Part shown: one piece after another, positions 26,884 to 35,292 of the stretch
How the letters are laid out: every line of letters starts with the position of its first letter
Numbering within the stretch: position 1 is the stretch's first letter
Assembly: GCF_024178165.1 (NCBI RefSeq)
Contig: NZ_JAMZIE010000001.1
Coordinates: 124,001-188,000 of the forward strand
Length of the DNA: 64,000 bases
Direction: 5' to 3'
Source of the DNA: Halohasta salina
Lineage (GTDB): Archaea > Halobacteriota > Halobacteria > Halobacteriales > Haloferacaceae
Notes under the pieces: generated by a model
Databases searched by the model: none
What the model was told of the DNA's origin: nothing
What the model saw: only the letters and a program-made list of their open reading frames with translations
Translations under genes and position numbers: made by a program

Positions 26884-27312
26884 ATGGCTAACGGCAAATA
26901 CGCCGCCCGGAAGCTCAACAAGGACCGGCAGAAGCGACGCTGGTCCGACTCCGAGTACGCTCGACGCGAGCGCGGGCTCAAAAAGAAGTCCGACCCCCTC
27001 GAAGGCGCACCGCAGGGCCGCGGGATCGTCCTCGAGAAGGTCGGCATCGAAGCAAAGCAGCCGAACTCCGCGATCCGGAAATGTGTCCGGGTCCAGCTGA
27101 TCAAGAACGGTAAACAGGTCACCGCCTTCTGTCCCGGTGACGGCGCGATCTCCTTTATCGACGAACACGACGAGGTCACGATCGCGGGGATCGGTGGCGC
27201 GAAGGGTCGTGCGATGGGCGACCTTTCGGGTGTCAACTACAAAGTCGAGAAGGTAAACGGCGTCTCGATGATCGAACTCGTTCGCGGTAACGCCGAGAAA
27301 CCGGTGCGATAA
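26884..27312 (+). CDS. rps12: Small ribosomal subunit protein uS12
   Basis: 142 residues, the usual archaeal S12 length. [19 protein letters not shown] opens the protein and [20 protein letters not shown] (residues ~58-77) is the signature decoding-centre loop. It overlaps rps7 by one base. Confidence 0.98.
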   Translation: MANGKYAARKLNKDRQKRRWSDSEYARRERGLKKKSDPLEGAPQGRGIVLEKVGIEAKQPNSAIRKCVRVQLIKNGKQVTAFCPGDGAISFIDEHDEVTIAGIGGAKGRAMGDLSGVNYKVEKVNGVSMIELVRGNAEKPVR

Positions 27313-27968
27313 TGTCCGAGAGCGAATCCGACGCCCCCGAGGAAGAAGCGGTCGACGCCGAAGCAGCGGAAGCCGAAACCGAAGCCGACGAGGCCGAGGA
27401 GTCGGCCGTCGAGGGCGCACAGCTGTTCGGCGTCTGGTCGGTCGACGACATCGAGTACGACGACCCCAGTACCCGGCGCTACCTCAACGTGACGCCGATC
27501 GCCCACACGATGGGTCGACACGCCTCGAAACAGTTCGAGAAAAGCGAGATCTCGATCGTCGAGCGGCTGATCAACCGCCTGATGCAGACCGAGGAGAACA
27601 CCGGCAAGAAACAGCGCGCGACCAACATCGTCCGCGACGCCTTCGAGCAGGTCCACGACCGCACGGAGGAAAACCCGGTGCAGGTGCTCGTCACCGCCGT
27701 CGAGAACGCCGCCCCGCGTGAGGAGACCGTCCGCCTCAAGTACGGCGGGATCTCGGTGCCGAAGGCCGTCGACGTCGCCCCGCAGCGACGGGTCGACGAG
27801 GCCCTCAAATTCCTCGCCGAAGGCACGAAAAACGCCAGCTACAAGTCGAAAACGAGTGCCGCCGAGGCGCTCGCCCAGCAGCTTACCGGCGCGGCCGACT
27901 ACGACGTCGGCACCTACGCGATCAACCAGAAGGAAGAACGCGAACGCGTCGCCGCCGCCGCCCGCTAA
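27312..27968 (+). CDS. rps7: Small ribosomal subunit protein uS7
   Basis: 218 residues. A long acidic, alanine-rich N-terminal extension (first ~40 residues) precedes the conserved body (HASKQFEKSEISIVERLINR, ENPVQVLVTAVENAAPREET, VPKAVDVAPQRRVDEALKFL). It binds the 3' domain of 16S rRNA. In many archaea fusA follows directly, whereas here it lies about 30 kb away. Confidence 0.97.
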   Translation: MSESESDAPEEEAVDAEAAEAETEADEAEESAVEGAQLFGVWSVDDIEYDDPSTRRYLNVTPIAHTMGRHASKQFEKSEISIVERLINRLMQTEENTGKKQRATNIVRDAFEQVHDRTEENPVQVLVTAVENAAPREETVRLKYGGISVPKAVDVAPQRRVDEALKFLAEGTKNASYKSKTSAAEALAQQLTGAADYDVGTYAINQKEERERVAAAAR

Positions 27969-27978
27969 CCGGACGCCG

Positions 27979-27992
27979 ATTTTCCGTTTTAT
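27979..27992 (+). terminator. T-rich stretch after rps7, possible terminator
   Basis: GATTTTCCGTTTTAT directly follows the rps7 stop. Archaeal termination often needs only such T-runs. It also lies just before the promoter of the small gene at 28042. Confidence 0.35.
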
Positions 27993-28041
27993 CGACCCTG
28001 CAATCCCCGAAAGCTATAGGTTCGGAGTCCGATGTTTGAGT

Positions 28042-28218
28042 ATGGGCTGCCTCAAACACCTCACTAACGGTATCGTCTCGCTCCTCATCAGCGTCGGCAT
28101 CACGGTCGCGTTCGCCGAGGAGGGCGAGGAGTACAGCCTCACGGATGTCGCCCTCTCGGTCGCGATCGCGGCGTTCTTTTCGGGACTGTTCACTAGCTAC
28201 TTCGCCGCCGACTCCTGA
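28042..28218 (+). CDS. Small membrane protein, 58 residues
   Basis: A short gene starting MGCLKHLTNGIVSLLISVGITVAF and ending GLFTSYFAADS. Two hydrophobic segments are separated by an acidic EEGEEYSLTD loop, which implies a two-helix membrane protein. A TATA-like GCTATAG at 28013-28019 lies 26 bases before the ATG. It overlaps the end of the convergent PAS-domain gene by 22 bases. I do not recognise a family. Confidence 0.6.
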   Translation: MGCLKHLTNGIVSLLISVGITVAFAEEGEEYSLTDVALSVAIAAFFSGLFTSYFAADS

Positions 28219-28763
28219 TCGTCGGCGTCGACCGACGCTCCAAGGCGACCGGACTGCCGGAGCCCTGCGGCGAACCGGCGGACCCGGTCGGCCGAGGCGG
28301 CGGTCACCCGCGTCGTCGGCCGCTCGGCGAGGTCGGCCACACGGTCGACGACCGCTTCGAGGGCCGCCTCCCGATCGCCGGTGACAGGCGTGTAGACCGC
28401 GAGCCCACGATCGGGCCCGGTCGGGACCCCACAGTAACAGAGGGTCCGTTCGCCGCCGGTGGTGGTCCGGTCGACGAAGGCGACGGTGTGTTGCCCGGCC
28501 GCCGTCCGGCGGTCGAATCGCTCGGCTTCGGTCTGTCTGTCGACGGGGACGATCAACTCGTTGAGCGGCAGCCCAAGCACACGCTTCATGTCCGGGCTGA
28601 ACAGATCCCGAAAGGCGTGGTTGGCGTCGGTGACGATCGGTTCGGCGTCGTCCTGCGAGCGGCTGTCTTCGTCCCGACCGACGAGTTCGAAGGCGACGAT
28701 CGCGTCGTCGACCTCATGGAGCGCGCGTTCGAACCGGTGTGTCGACGGGCGATCGGTGCTCAC
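28197..28763 (-). CDS. PAS-domain protein
   Basis: 188 residues. Residues ~10-130 fit a PAS domain (DDAIVAFELVGRD, PIVTDANHAFRDLFSPDMKRVLGLPLNELIV, TLCYCGVPTGPDRGLAVYTPV). No kinase or output domain follows; the last ~55 residues are a basic/alanine-rich helix and an acidic tail. It is a sensor-like protein of unknown partner, perhaps a stand-alone signal or redox sensor. The start at 28763 is well upstream of the PAS core. Confidence 0.7.
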   Translation of the reverse strand: MSTDRPSTHRFERALHEVDDAIVAFELVGRDEDSRSQDDAEPIVTDANHAFRDLFSPDMKRVLGLPLNELIVPVDRQTEAERFDRRTAAGQHTVAFVDRTTTGGERTLCYCGVPTGPDRGLAVYTPVTGDREAALEAVVDRVADLAERPTTRVTAASADRVRRFAAGLRQSGRLGASVDADDQESAAK

Positions 28764-28831
28764 AGCGTATTGCCCTCCCGTCGGCGCGTGACGTGGTCGC
28801 AGATAATCGTAGTCATTGTTGTCGGATCATA

Positions 28832-28855
28832 ACTCGCCAACGAGTAAAAGCTTTT
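28832..28855 (-). promoter_or_regulatory. Candidate promoter and operator of the PAS gene
   Basis: An A/T palindrome (AAAAGCTTTT, 28846-28855) that could act as a TATA box on the minus strand is followed downstream by the inverted repeat ACTCG-4-CGAGT (28832-28845). A site between the TATA box and the start would fit a repressor. This would give a leader of ~60 bases to the ATG at 28763. Confidence 0.35.
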
Positions 28856-28942
28856 ATTCACGAACGTTCAGCGAGTTTGTTGGCCTTTTGTACATCTTTA
28901 GCCGACGATTTTCGACGTTCGACGATGGCTATCGGCGCGGGT

Positions 28943-30403
28943 TCAGAGGGCGTTTTCCAGCGCCGACGCCACCGACCGGGCCTTCTCGGCGAGGGGTTCG
29001 GGCACGTCACCCGCCTCGACCGCGGCATCGAGTTCGTCGTCGTCGACCCGCTCTACCGTCCCGTCGGCGTGTTTGAGCACGTCGACGTGGAGGTCGACGT
29101 AGCGCACGGACTGGGGGAAACACTCGACGGGGGTACAGACGTTGACGTAAGTTCCCTTGACCGTCCCCTCGTTGTCGCGGTAGACGGTCGGATACCACCA
29201 TCGGCCCTCGCGGAACGTCGTCGTGGCGGTGTCGCCGTGCTCGCGGTCGACGCCGAGGCCGTCGTACGTGCCGCCGCCCGACAGCGAACGGCGCACCGTG
29301 AGACTCTCGGCGTCGCGGTCGGTGACCGTCCCCGAGCCCAAACTGATACAGTGACCCGCCGGTTTGCCGTGGGCGATTTCGACGTCATCGCCCTCCGCCG
29401 GCCCGAAGGTGTCGGCGACCGTCTCGAAGGGGAACGCGCCGTCGGGCGCACAGAGCGCTTCGACGAAGTCGACGCCCGCACTCGCATCCGAGGAGCCCGC
29501 TTTGATCCGGTGGTGGCCCGGCATCGTCGTCGTCACCGCTCTGCGGATCTCGTCGAGCCCAAATCTGGATTCGCGGCCGAACCAGATCCACGCCCCCGCG
29601 GCCGGGGCCGCGAGTTCGTCGGGCGCGTCGCCGGCGGCCGCGAGTCCGCCGTCGAGCCCGCCGGTCCCGAGGCTCGCGGTCAGGTCGGCGGCCCGGTCGG
29701 CGGTCCGATCGAGGGCGGCTTCGAGGGCATCCATCGAGGCCTCCGTGGCGGCGTGGGTCCATCGGATCCGCCAGCCGTCGGGGGCTTCGACGCCCAGTAG
29801 GTCCGTCATCCCGACGAGTTCGCGGGCCGCCGATTCGTCGCGGGTGTCGACGGTCGGCTCACCGTCGCCGGGGACGAGCGTCACCAGTCCACCGGCGACC
29901 TCGATCGTGGTGTCGACCAGCGGCCGGTCGTCGGTCCACGGCGCGGCCGCCTCCTCGACCTGCACCCGGACCGAATCGCCAGTCTCGACATGGCCGTCGA
30001 CTCGCCGGAAGGGGAGATACCCCTCGCAGTCCCCGAGGTCGACGACCGCACCGCGGCCCGTGGTGTCAGTGACCTGCCCGTCGAACACCGCCCCTACGGG
30101 CGCGGGGTCGGCCCACCGGAGGGCGTCGATCCCCACGTCGCCGACGAGTTCGGCGGCGGCGTCGACCGCCGCCGGCGCGCCGTGGACGCCGACGCCCTGC
30201 CTGTCGGCGGTCGTCTCGATCGCCACGTCGTGGGCGTCCGTGCCGAACGCCTCGTCGAACCGACGCTCGATCGGACCGGACGCCTGGACAACCTGCCAGC
30301 CGGCATCGAGACATCGCTGTGTGAGCGCGGTGGTGTAGATGCCTCGGATCCGGACCCGGTGGGGGGAATCCGACGTGTCGGCGTCGGTCGACTCGTCGCT
30401 CAT
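28943..30403 (-). CDS. FAU-1-type RNA-binding protein / RNase E/G-like, DUF402 domain
   Basis: 486 residues matching archaeal AU-1/FAU-1 proteins. An N-terminal domain is followed by an S1-like beta-barrel (residues ~104-150, GAVFDGQVTDTTGRGAVVDLG) and an RNase E/G-like central region (GHHRIKAGSSDASAGVDFVEAL). The C-terminal DUF402 domain (residues ~390-460, RWWYPTVYRDNEGTVKG, SVRYVDLHVDVLKHADGTVE) completes it. The Pyrococcus homologue binds AU-rich RNA and has been reported to cleave RNA. It acts in the cytoplasm, probably in rRNA processing or RNA turnover. The next gene is divergent, with 192 bases between. Confidence 0.88.
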   Translation of the reverse strand: MSDESTDADTSDSPHRVRIRGIYTTALTQRCLDAGWQVVQASGPIERRFDEAFGTDAHDVAIETTADRQGVGVHGAPAAVDAAAELVGDVGIDALRWADPAPVGAVFDGQVTDTTGRGAVVDLGDCEGYLPFRRVDGHVETGDSVRVQVEEAAAPWTDDRPLVDTTIEVAGGLVTLVPGDGEPTVDTRDESAARELVGMTDLLGVEAPDGWRIRWTHAATEASMDALEAALDRTADRAADLTASLGTGGLDGGLAAAGDAPDELAAPAAGAWIWFGRESRFGLDEIRRAVTTTMPGHHRIKAGSSDASAGVDFVEALCAPDGAFPFETVADTFGPAEGDDVEIAHGKPAGHCISLGSGTVTDRDAESLTVRRSLSGGGTYDGLGVDREHGDTATTTFREGRWWYPTVYRDNEGTVKGTYVNVCTPVECFPQSVRYVDLHVDVLKHADGTVERVDDDELDAAVEAGDVPEPLAEKARSVASALENAL

Positions 30404-30595
30404 CGATAGCTCTCTCCTCGCGCGGTCGTCGTCGTTCGGGACGGCCCGGGGGTCTCGGTGGGGCCGTCGCGTGGGACTGTGGCCGCTCGCAGCGCGAACA
30501 TGGCGGCGGTTCGACCCCGGCGGATTTGAAAGGTCCGTTCGGCCGCGGGCTACCGCATCGAGAAGACCTTAGTTCCGGGCGGCCGAAGGACGGCT

Positions 30596-31588
30596 ATGCG
30601 CGACCGGCAGGATCCAGTCGAGGCAGCCGACGACGGCAGCCGGGACCTCTACGACGTGGCGACTTGGGAGGAACGAACCTCGGTCGACGGCGCGGCGGTC
30701 GCCCTCTACTGGCTGTTGACTCGGACGGCCAAGTGGGTCGTCGTCCTGCTCGCGTTGGGCATCCTCGTCGGTATCGGCGGCCTCACAGCGATCAGCGAGC
30801 CGGCCGTCGGGCTGCTGACGGTGCTGTCGGTGATCCCGGCGCTGGCGCTGGCGGCCTACGTCTACCGGTCGGACGTGACCTCCGGCGAGCCGCTGTCGCT
30901 GCTGGTGGCGACGTTCATCCTCTCGATCCTGTTTGCGACGTTCGCGGCCATCGTCAACAGCTACGCCCGCGAGCTGTTCGCGCCGCTCGGCGGGCTCGGA
31001 CTCGTCTTGTTTTACTTCCTGATCGTCGGCCCCGGCGAGGAGGCAGTGAAACTGCTGGCGGTGCGGCTGTATGCCTACACCGACGCCCGGTTCGACTCGG
31101 TCGTCGACGGCGCGGTCTACGGTGCGATCTCCGGGCTCGGCTTTGCGACCATCGAGAACTCGCTGTATATCGTCACTCAACTCGAAGAGGCCGGCGAACT
31201 CGCCGAACTCAGCCTCGGCCTCGGAGCCATCCTCGCGGGCGGCGACATCACAGCGGTGCGCGCGCTCGCCGGGCCGGGCCACGTCATCTACTCGGCGGTC
31301 GCCGGCTACTACCTCGGATTAGCCAAATTCAACGCCGATAACAGGGGCCCCATTATCGTTAAGGGGCTCCTACTGGCGGCGGTCATCCACGCGACCTACA
31401 ACTCGACGGTCGGACTGGGCTCGTTTGCCATCGCCTCGGCGTTCGGACTCCCGCCGCTGGCGGCGTTTTTCGTCTTCGTCATCGTCTTCGACGGGGTTTT
31501 CGGACTCTTCTTGCTCCGGAAGATCTGGCACTACCGCTCGATGTATCGCGCCGTCGGGGCGAGCGAGCGGCCGAACACCGGTTGGTAG
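30596..31588 (+). CDS. PrsW-family intramembrane metalloprotease
   Basis: 330 residues with about eight membrane helices. The catalytic motifs of the PrsW/CAAX-like family are present: GPGEEAVKLLAVR (EExxK, residues ~146-156), AGPGHVIYSAVAGYYLGLAK (His near 229) and VIHATYNSTVGLG (His near 264). The bacterial PrsW enzyme cleaves an anti-sigma factor in the membrane; the archaeal substrate is unknown. It converges with sepF, 6 bases apart. Confidence 0.88.
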   Translation: MRDRQDPVEAADDGSRDLYDVATWEERTSVDGAAVALYWLLTRTAKWVVVLLALGILVGIGGLTAISEPAVGLLTVLSVIPALALAAYVYRSDVTSGEPLSLLVATFILSILFATFAAIVNSYARELFAPLGGLGLVLFYFLIVGPGEEAVKLLAVRLYAYTDARFDSVVDGAVYGAISGLGFATIENSLYIVTQLEEAGELAELSLGLGAILAGGDITAVRALAGPGHVIYSAVAGYYLGLAKFNADNRGPIIVKGLLLAAVIHATYNSTVGLGSFAIASAFGLPPLAAFFVFVIVFDGVFGLFLLRKIWHYRSMYRAVGASERPNTGW

Positions 31589-31594
31589 CTGCGG

Positions 31595-31945
31595 TTACAG
31601 CTTCTCGCGGGAGATCGAGATCCCGGTCGGCGTGATGATGAGCTGGTCGTCGCCCTTCTGGACGATGTCGCCGTTTACCTCCTCAGCGACCTGCCGGAGT
31701 TCGTCGATGATCTGCTCGACGGTGCGGTCCTGCGTGCTGTGGCGGGTGATATCGGCGATGACGAGATCCCCGTCGTAGACGGTGTCCTTGATCGGAATCA
31801 CGTCCTGACGGCCGGCGATTTCGGCGATGCGAACGGAGGGCCCAGCGCCGCCGGTGGCAGTTTCGAAGCTGTCGAGGTCGAGTTCGACGTAGTCCTCGGC
31901 GTTCCGCTGGTCGCTGCCGCCGAGAATCTTACTCATGATACCCAT
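31595..31945 (-). CDS. sepF: Cell-division protein SepF
   Basis: 116 residues. A short N-terminal membrane-targeting stretch (MGIMSKILGG) is followed by the SepF/DUF552 core (VRIAEIAGRQDVIPIKDTVY, GDLVIADITRHSTQDRTVEQ, GDIVQKGDDQLIITPTGISI). In haloarchaea and other archaea SepF anchors FtsZ to the membrane. The start at 31945 keeps the amphipathic N-terminus; 31936 is a shorter option. Confidence 0.93.
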   Translation of the reverse strand: MGIMSKILGGSDQRNAEDYVELDLDSFETATGGAGPSVRIAEIAGRQDVIPIKDTVYDGDLVIADITRHSTQDRTVEQIIDELRQVAEEVNGDIVQKGDDQLIITPTGISISREKL

Positions 31946-32045
31946 ACCCTCTATGGGCGCGGGTTACCCATTAGTTCTTACGTCAGACGCCCCGCGTCGG
32001 CGGCGACTCCCAAAGTGGCTTCACCACAGGCATAGAGGGGTCCGT

Positions 32046-32744
32046 ATGACCCTCAGTCTGTGTGTCCGCGAACCCTACCGGACCGACGACGGTCGACAGT
32101 TCCGGTTCGGCGTGGCGGTCACGACCCGGCTGCCGGGGGTCGGCGCGATCTGTCCGTTCGTCTCCGAACACGGTGCGGTGGCGGTCCAGAGCCACGCCAG
32201 CGACTGGCTCGGCGACCGAACGCTGGCCTATCTCGCCGACGGCCTCGCGGTCGACGACGCGGTCGACGCCCTGTTGGCGGCCGACGACAATCGCCGCAAC
32301 CGGCAGATCCACGGCGTCGACGCCGACGGGAGCGTCGCCGTCACCGGCAGCGGTTGCGTCGAGTTCGCGGGCCACCGCGAGGCCGGCCAGTTCACCGCCG
32401 CCGGCAACCTGCTGGCCAGCGAGGACGTGCTTGCGGCGACCGCGAGGAGCTACGAGACGACGGCCTTCGGCGACCTGCCGCTGGCCGAGCGGCTGATCGA
32501 CGCGCTGGCGGCGGGCGTCGAAGCCGGCGGTGACCGACGCGATTCGCTGACCGTGGGGAGTGCCGCCGTCCGGGTGGTCGACACCGCGGAGCCGACCCCC
32601 CGGACGTTCTACAACGACCTGCGCGTCGACGCCAGCGAGACGCCGGTCGCGGATCTACGGACGACCTACGAGGCGGCGCTGCTGGGATACGAACAGAGTC
32701 GCGAAGCCTACGCCGACGAGGTCGGCGACGTCTCGCCGGAATAA
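32046..32744 (+). CDS. DUF1028 family protein
   Basis: 232 residues. TTRLPGVGAICPFVSEHGAVAVQSHAS is the typical beginning of this family, which is predicted to have an Ntn-hydrolase fold; RNRQIHGVDADGSVAVTGSGC and GQFTAAGNLLASEDVLAATA continue it. The reaction and substrate are not known. I start at the ATG at 32046, which puts the family core close to the N-terminus, as expected. Confidence 0.87.
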   Translation: MTLSLCVREPYRTDDGRQFRFGVAVTTRLPGVGAICPFVSEHGAVAVQSHASDWLGDRTLAYLADGLAVDDAVDALLAADDNRRNRQIHGVDADGSVAVTGSGCVEFAGHREAGQFTAAGNLLASEDVLAATARSYETTAFGDLPLAERLIDALAAGVEAGGDRRDSLTVGSAAVRVVDTAEPTPRTFYNDLRVDASETPVADLRTTYEAALLGYEQSREAYADEVGDVSPE

Positions 32745-32745
32745 C

Positions 32746-33225
32746 TCAGACCGAAAACGTGTAGAGATCGTCGCCGACGTGGTGGATCGACTCGACGACC
32801 TTGTCCGAGTCGCCGACCATGTCATCGCCGTCGGTCAGCGCACGGCCGATCGCCAACACTTTGCCGTGGGTCTCCTCGGCGATAGCGACCAGATCACCGG
32901 GCGCGATGTCGGCGTCAGCCTCGACGATGCCGGGCCGCATCACGTCCGCGCCGTTGGAGACGAACTCGACGGCGCCGGCGTCGACGGTGACGACCGACTC
33001 GGTCGGCGGGAAGGCGTTTGCGCCCTGGACGGTGAGAAACGGTTCGTCGTCGAGTTCGGCGACCAACTGCTCACTGTCGACGAGGACGACGTCGAAGGGC
33101 GTGTCGCTCAACTCGACGAGTTCGAAACTGTCGCCGGTGACCTCGGCTCCGAACGCCTCGTCGAGGGACGCTTGGAGCGAGGAGATGGCGTCGCTCCGGA
33201 GGTGGTGTCTGGATTTGACCTGCAT
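32746..33225 (-). CDS. PUA-domain RNA-binding protein
   Basis: 160 residues from MQVKSRHHLRSD at 33225; an upstream in-frame start at 33309 would add a tail that does not look coding. The N-terminus (KSRHHLRSDAISSLQASLDE) and the C-terminal PUA domain (SNGADVMRPGIVEADADIAPGDLVAIAEE, residues ~85-150) match archaeal relatives of MCT-1/Tma20. Eukaryotic members bind the small ribosomal subunit and help initiation or recycling; a translation role here is inferred from the family. Its stop lies 1 base after the convergent DUF1028 stop. Confidence 0.88.
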   Translation of the reverse strand: MQVKSRHHLRSDAISSLQASLDEAFGAEVTGDSFELVELSDTPFDVVLVDSEQLVAELDDEPFLTVQGANAFPPTESVVTVDAGAVEFVSNGADVMRPGIVEADADIAPGDLVAIAEETHGKVLAIGRALTDGDDMVGDSDKVVESIHHVGDDLYTFSV

Positions 33226-33362
33226 ACCAGTGGGTGGCCGTCCCACCGAATAAATCGACCGTTCCGCGCCGACCGGCGGTCGTGTCGACGCCGAAACGTC
33301 GTCGTACACCCGTCAGACGGGGAGGAACAAACGATAAGTGGGTTCGAACGAAAGGGAGTGGT

Positions 33363-33662
33363 ATGTGGCGCGCCCGGAGCAATCAGGGTCGGACGACGGT
33401 GAGCTGTACCGCCTGTGGTGAGTCGGTCCCGCGTTCGGAGGCGCGTGAGTACGACAAGGAGGGCAACCGATGGGAGCGACACGACAAGGAGTTCGAGCAC
33501 TTCTGTAAGGACTGTTTCCGGGAACTGTGCCACCAGCCGCGCGGCGACCTTGAAGCGACCCTGACCGAGATCGAAGCCGCGGGGCTCTCGCAGGCCGAGT
33601 TCCTCGACCGGTATCTGGCCGCCGTCGACCCCGAGCGGTCGACCGATCACCACGAATCCTGA
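33363..33662 (+). CDS. Small zinc-finger protein
   Basis: 99 residues with two CxxC pairs (VSCTACGESV near residue 16, HFCKDCFRELC near residue 49) that would bind one zinc ion, and an alpha-helical C-terminus. A TATA-like CGATAAGTG at about 33332-33340, 28 bases before the ATG, supports this start. No function is recognised; it could bind nucleic acid or protein. Confidence 0.75.
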   Translation: MWRARSNQGRTTVSCTACGESVPRSEAREYDKEGNRWERHDKEFEHFCKDCFRELCHQPRGDLEATLTEIEAAGLSQAEFLDRYLAAVDPERSTDHHES

Positions 33663-33716
33663 CCGCAACGTCCCGCCCCCGACACGTCTTTCTATCCGAC
33701 CCCCATTGAGGGAGGT

Positions 33717-35048
33717 ATGTCAGATGAGCAGGCCCAAGCCGGCACGGCCGAGGGCCAAGGGCCGGTCCGGATCACCGAATCGATCGCCGATCAGTTGGCC
33801 GACAAACGGGAGGAACTGTTCGAGGAGTTCGAGATCCGCGACGCGTTCCCAAGTGACGTACTCGTGGAGGCCCGCAAGCGAACCGAGGACGTCTACGACG
33901 AGATCGAGGCCGAACTCGACGACCGGCGGGACCTCCGCGAGTTGACGACGTGGACGACCGATCCCGCAGACGCCCAGGACTTCGACGACGCGATCAGTAT
34001 CGACGAGGACGACGAACACTACACCCTGTGGGTCCACATCGCCGACGTCAGCCACTACGTCCACCCCGGCTCGGAGATGTGGGCCGAGGCGCTCGAACGC
34101 TGTAACACCGTCTATCTCCCCGCCTACACGGTTCATATGCTCCCGCCAGTCCTTGCAGAGACGGTCTGTTCGCTCGTCCCCAACGAGGACCGATTGGCCC
34201 ACACCGTCGAGATGACGATCGACCGGGAGACGCTGTCGTTCGAGGAGGTCGACATCTACAAATCCGTCATCCACAGCGACGAGCGGATGACCTACACGCA
34301 GGCCGAAGATCGGATCGACGAGGAGGGAGCCCCGCTTCACGAGGAGTGTGCGCTCGTCTTCGAGTTGGCCGAACAGCTCCACGAACAGCGGAAGGAGGAC
34401 GGCTCGCTCGTGTTGAACCCGGCGCGTGATCGCGCCCACACCATCGTCGAGGAGTGTATGCTGAAGGCGAACAAGGCCGTCACCCACGAGCTGATGTGGG
34501 GCCGCGGCGTCGAGGCGATGTACCGCGTCCACCCACAGCCGACGCCCGATCAGTGGAACGACGCGCTCCGTGAGATCCAAGAGATGGAGGGCGTCTCGAT
34601 TCCCGGCAGCTCGTGGGACGACCCGCGGAAGGCCGTCAACGCGGCCCTCGAAGAGTCGCCCGGCCGCCAACTCAACAAGATCCAGCGGGCGGTGCTGAAG
34701 GTGATGCCACGCGCAAAATACATGAACGACCCCTTCGGCGGCCACCACGCGCTGAACTTCGATATCTACGGCCACTTCACGAGCCCGATCCGGCGGCTCT
34801 CGGATCTGATCAACCACTGGATCGTCCACGAGAACGACGTCCCCGAGAACCTCGTCGAACTCTGTGACAAGGCCTCCGACAAGCAGAAGGACGGCGAAAC
34901 CGCCGAGCGGCTGTACAAGCAGTACATGAACGAGATCCATCTCGACCCCCACGCGATCAACAACCGTGGGCTGGAGGTGCTCTCCGACGAGGAGATCGCC
35001 GCGTTGGACGACGAGGAGAAAGAACGCGTCCACGGCGTCGACGCCTAA
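33717..35048 (+). CDS. RNB-domain (RNase II/R family) ribonuclease
   Basis: 443 residues, the short haloarchaeal RNB protein without S1 or cold-shock domains. The catalytic block DPADAQDFDDAISID (residues ~82-96) has the conserved aspartates, followed by YTLWVHIADVSHYV and SLVLNPARDRAHTIVEECMLKANKAV. FGGHHALNFDIYGHFTSPIRRLSDLINHW is the conserved C-terminal substrate/active-site block. It is probably a 3'-5' exoribonuclease in RNA turnover. A GGAGG at 33711-33715 and a TATA-like word at about 33688-33696 both precede the ATG. Confidence 0.93.
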   Translation: MSDEQAQAGTAEGQGPVRITESIADQLADKREELFEEFEIRDAFPSDVLVEARKRTEDVYDEIEAELDDRRDLRELTTWTTDPADAQDFDDAISIDEDDEHYTLWVHIADVSHYVHPGSEMWAEALERCNTVYLPAYTVHMLPPVLAETVCSLVPNEDRLAHTVEMTIDRETLSFEEVDIYKSVIHSDERMTYTQAEDRIDEEGAPLHEECALVFELAEQLHEQRKEDGSLVLNPARDRAHTIVEECMLKANKAVTHELMWGRGVEAMYRVHPQPTPDQWNDALREIQEMEGVSIPGSSWDDPRKAVNAALEESPGRQLNKIQRAVLKVMPRAKYMNDPFGGHHALNFDIYGHFTSPIRRLSDLINHWIVHENDVPENLVELCDKASDKQKDGETAERLYKQYMNEIHLDPHAINNRGLEVLSDEEIAALDDEEKERVHGVDA

Positions 35049-35110
35049 CCGATCGGGACTGTCGGCCTGAAGGCCACAATCGGTAGGCGGCCTCTCGTCG
35101 TCGACGCCGT

Positions 35111-35242
35111 ATGGTCAGACTCAGTACGCTCGGCTTTCTGCTCGGGATCGTCCTGTTGTTCGTCCCACTGCCCCCGTTTGCGATACTCGCATCGCTCGTC
35201 GTCCTGTTCGTCTCGGTGGTCCTCCGGTTGCTGGGCAGCTAA
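35111..35242 (+). CDS. Very small membrane protein, 43 residues
   Basis: A short frame starting MVRLSTLGFLLGIVLLFVPLP and ending VVLRLLGS. Almost the whole product is hydrophobic, with two short helices joined by a PLPPF turn. It sits alone between the RNB gene and the phosphate transporter. No TATA box is obvious, so expression is uncertain. Confidence 0.5.
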   Translation: MVRLSTLGFLLGIVLLFVPLPPFAILASLVVLFVSVVLRLLGS

Positions 35243-35292
35243 CGGCTCGGCACGACCGCGGGGTCGACGGTAGTCCGTGTCGACCGACCGTC

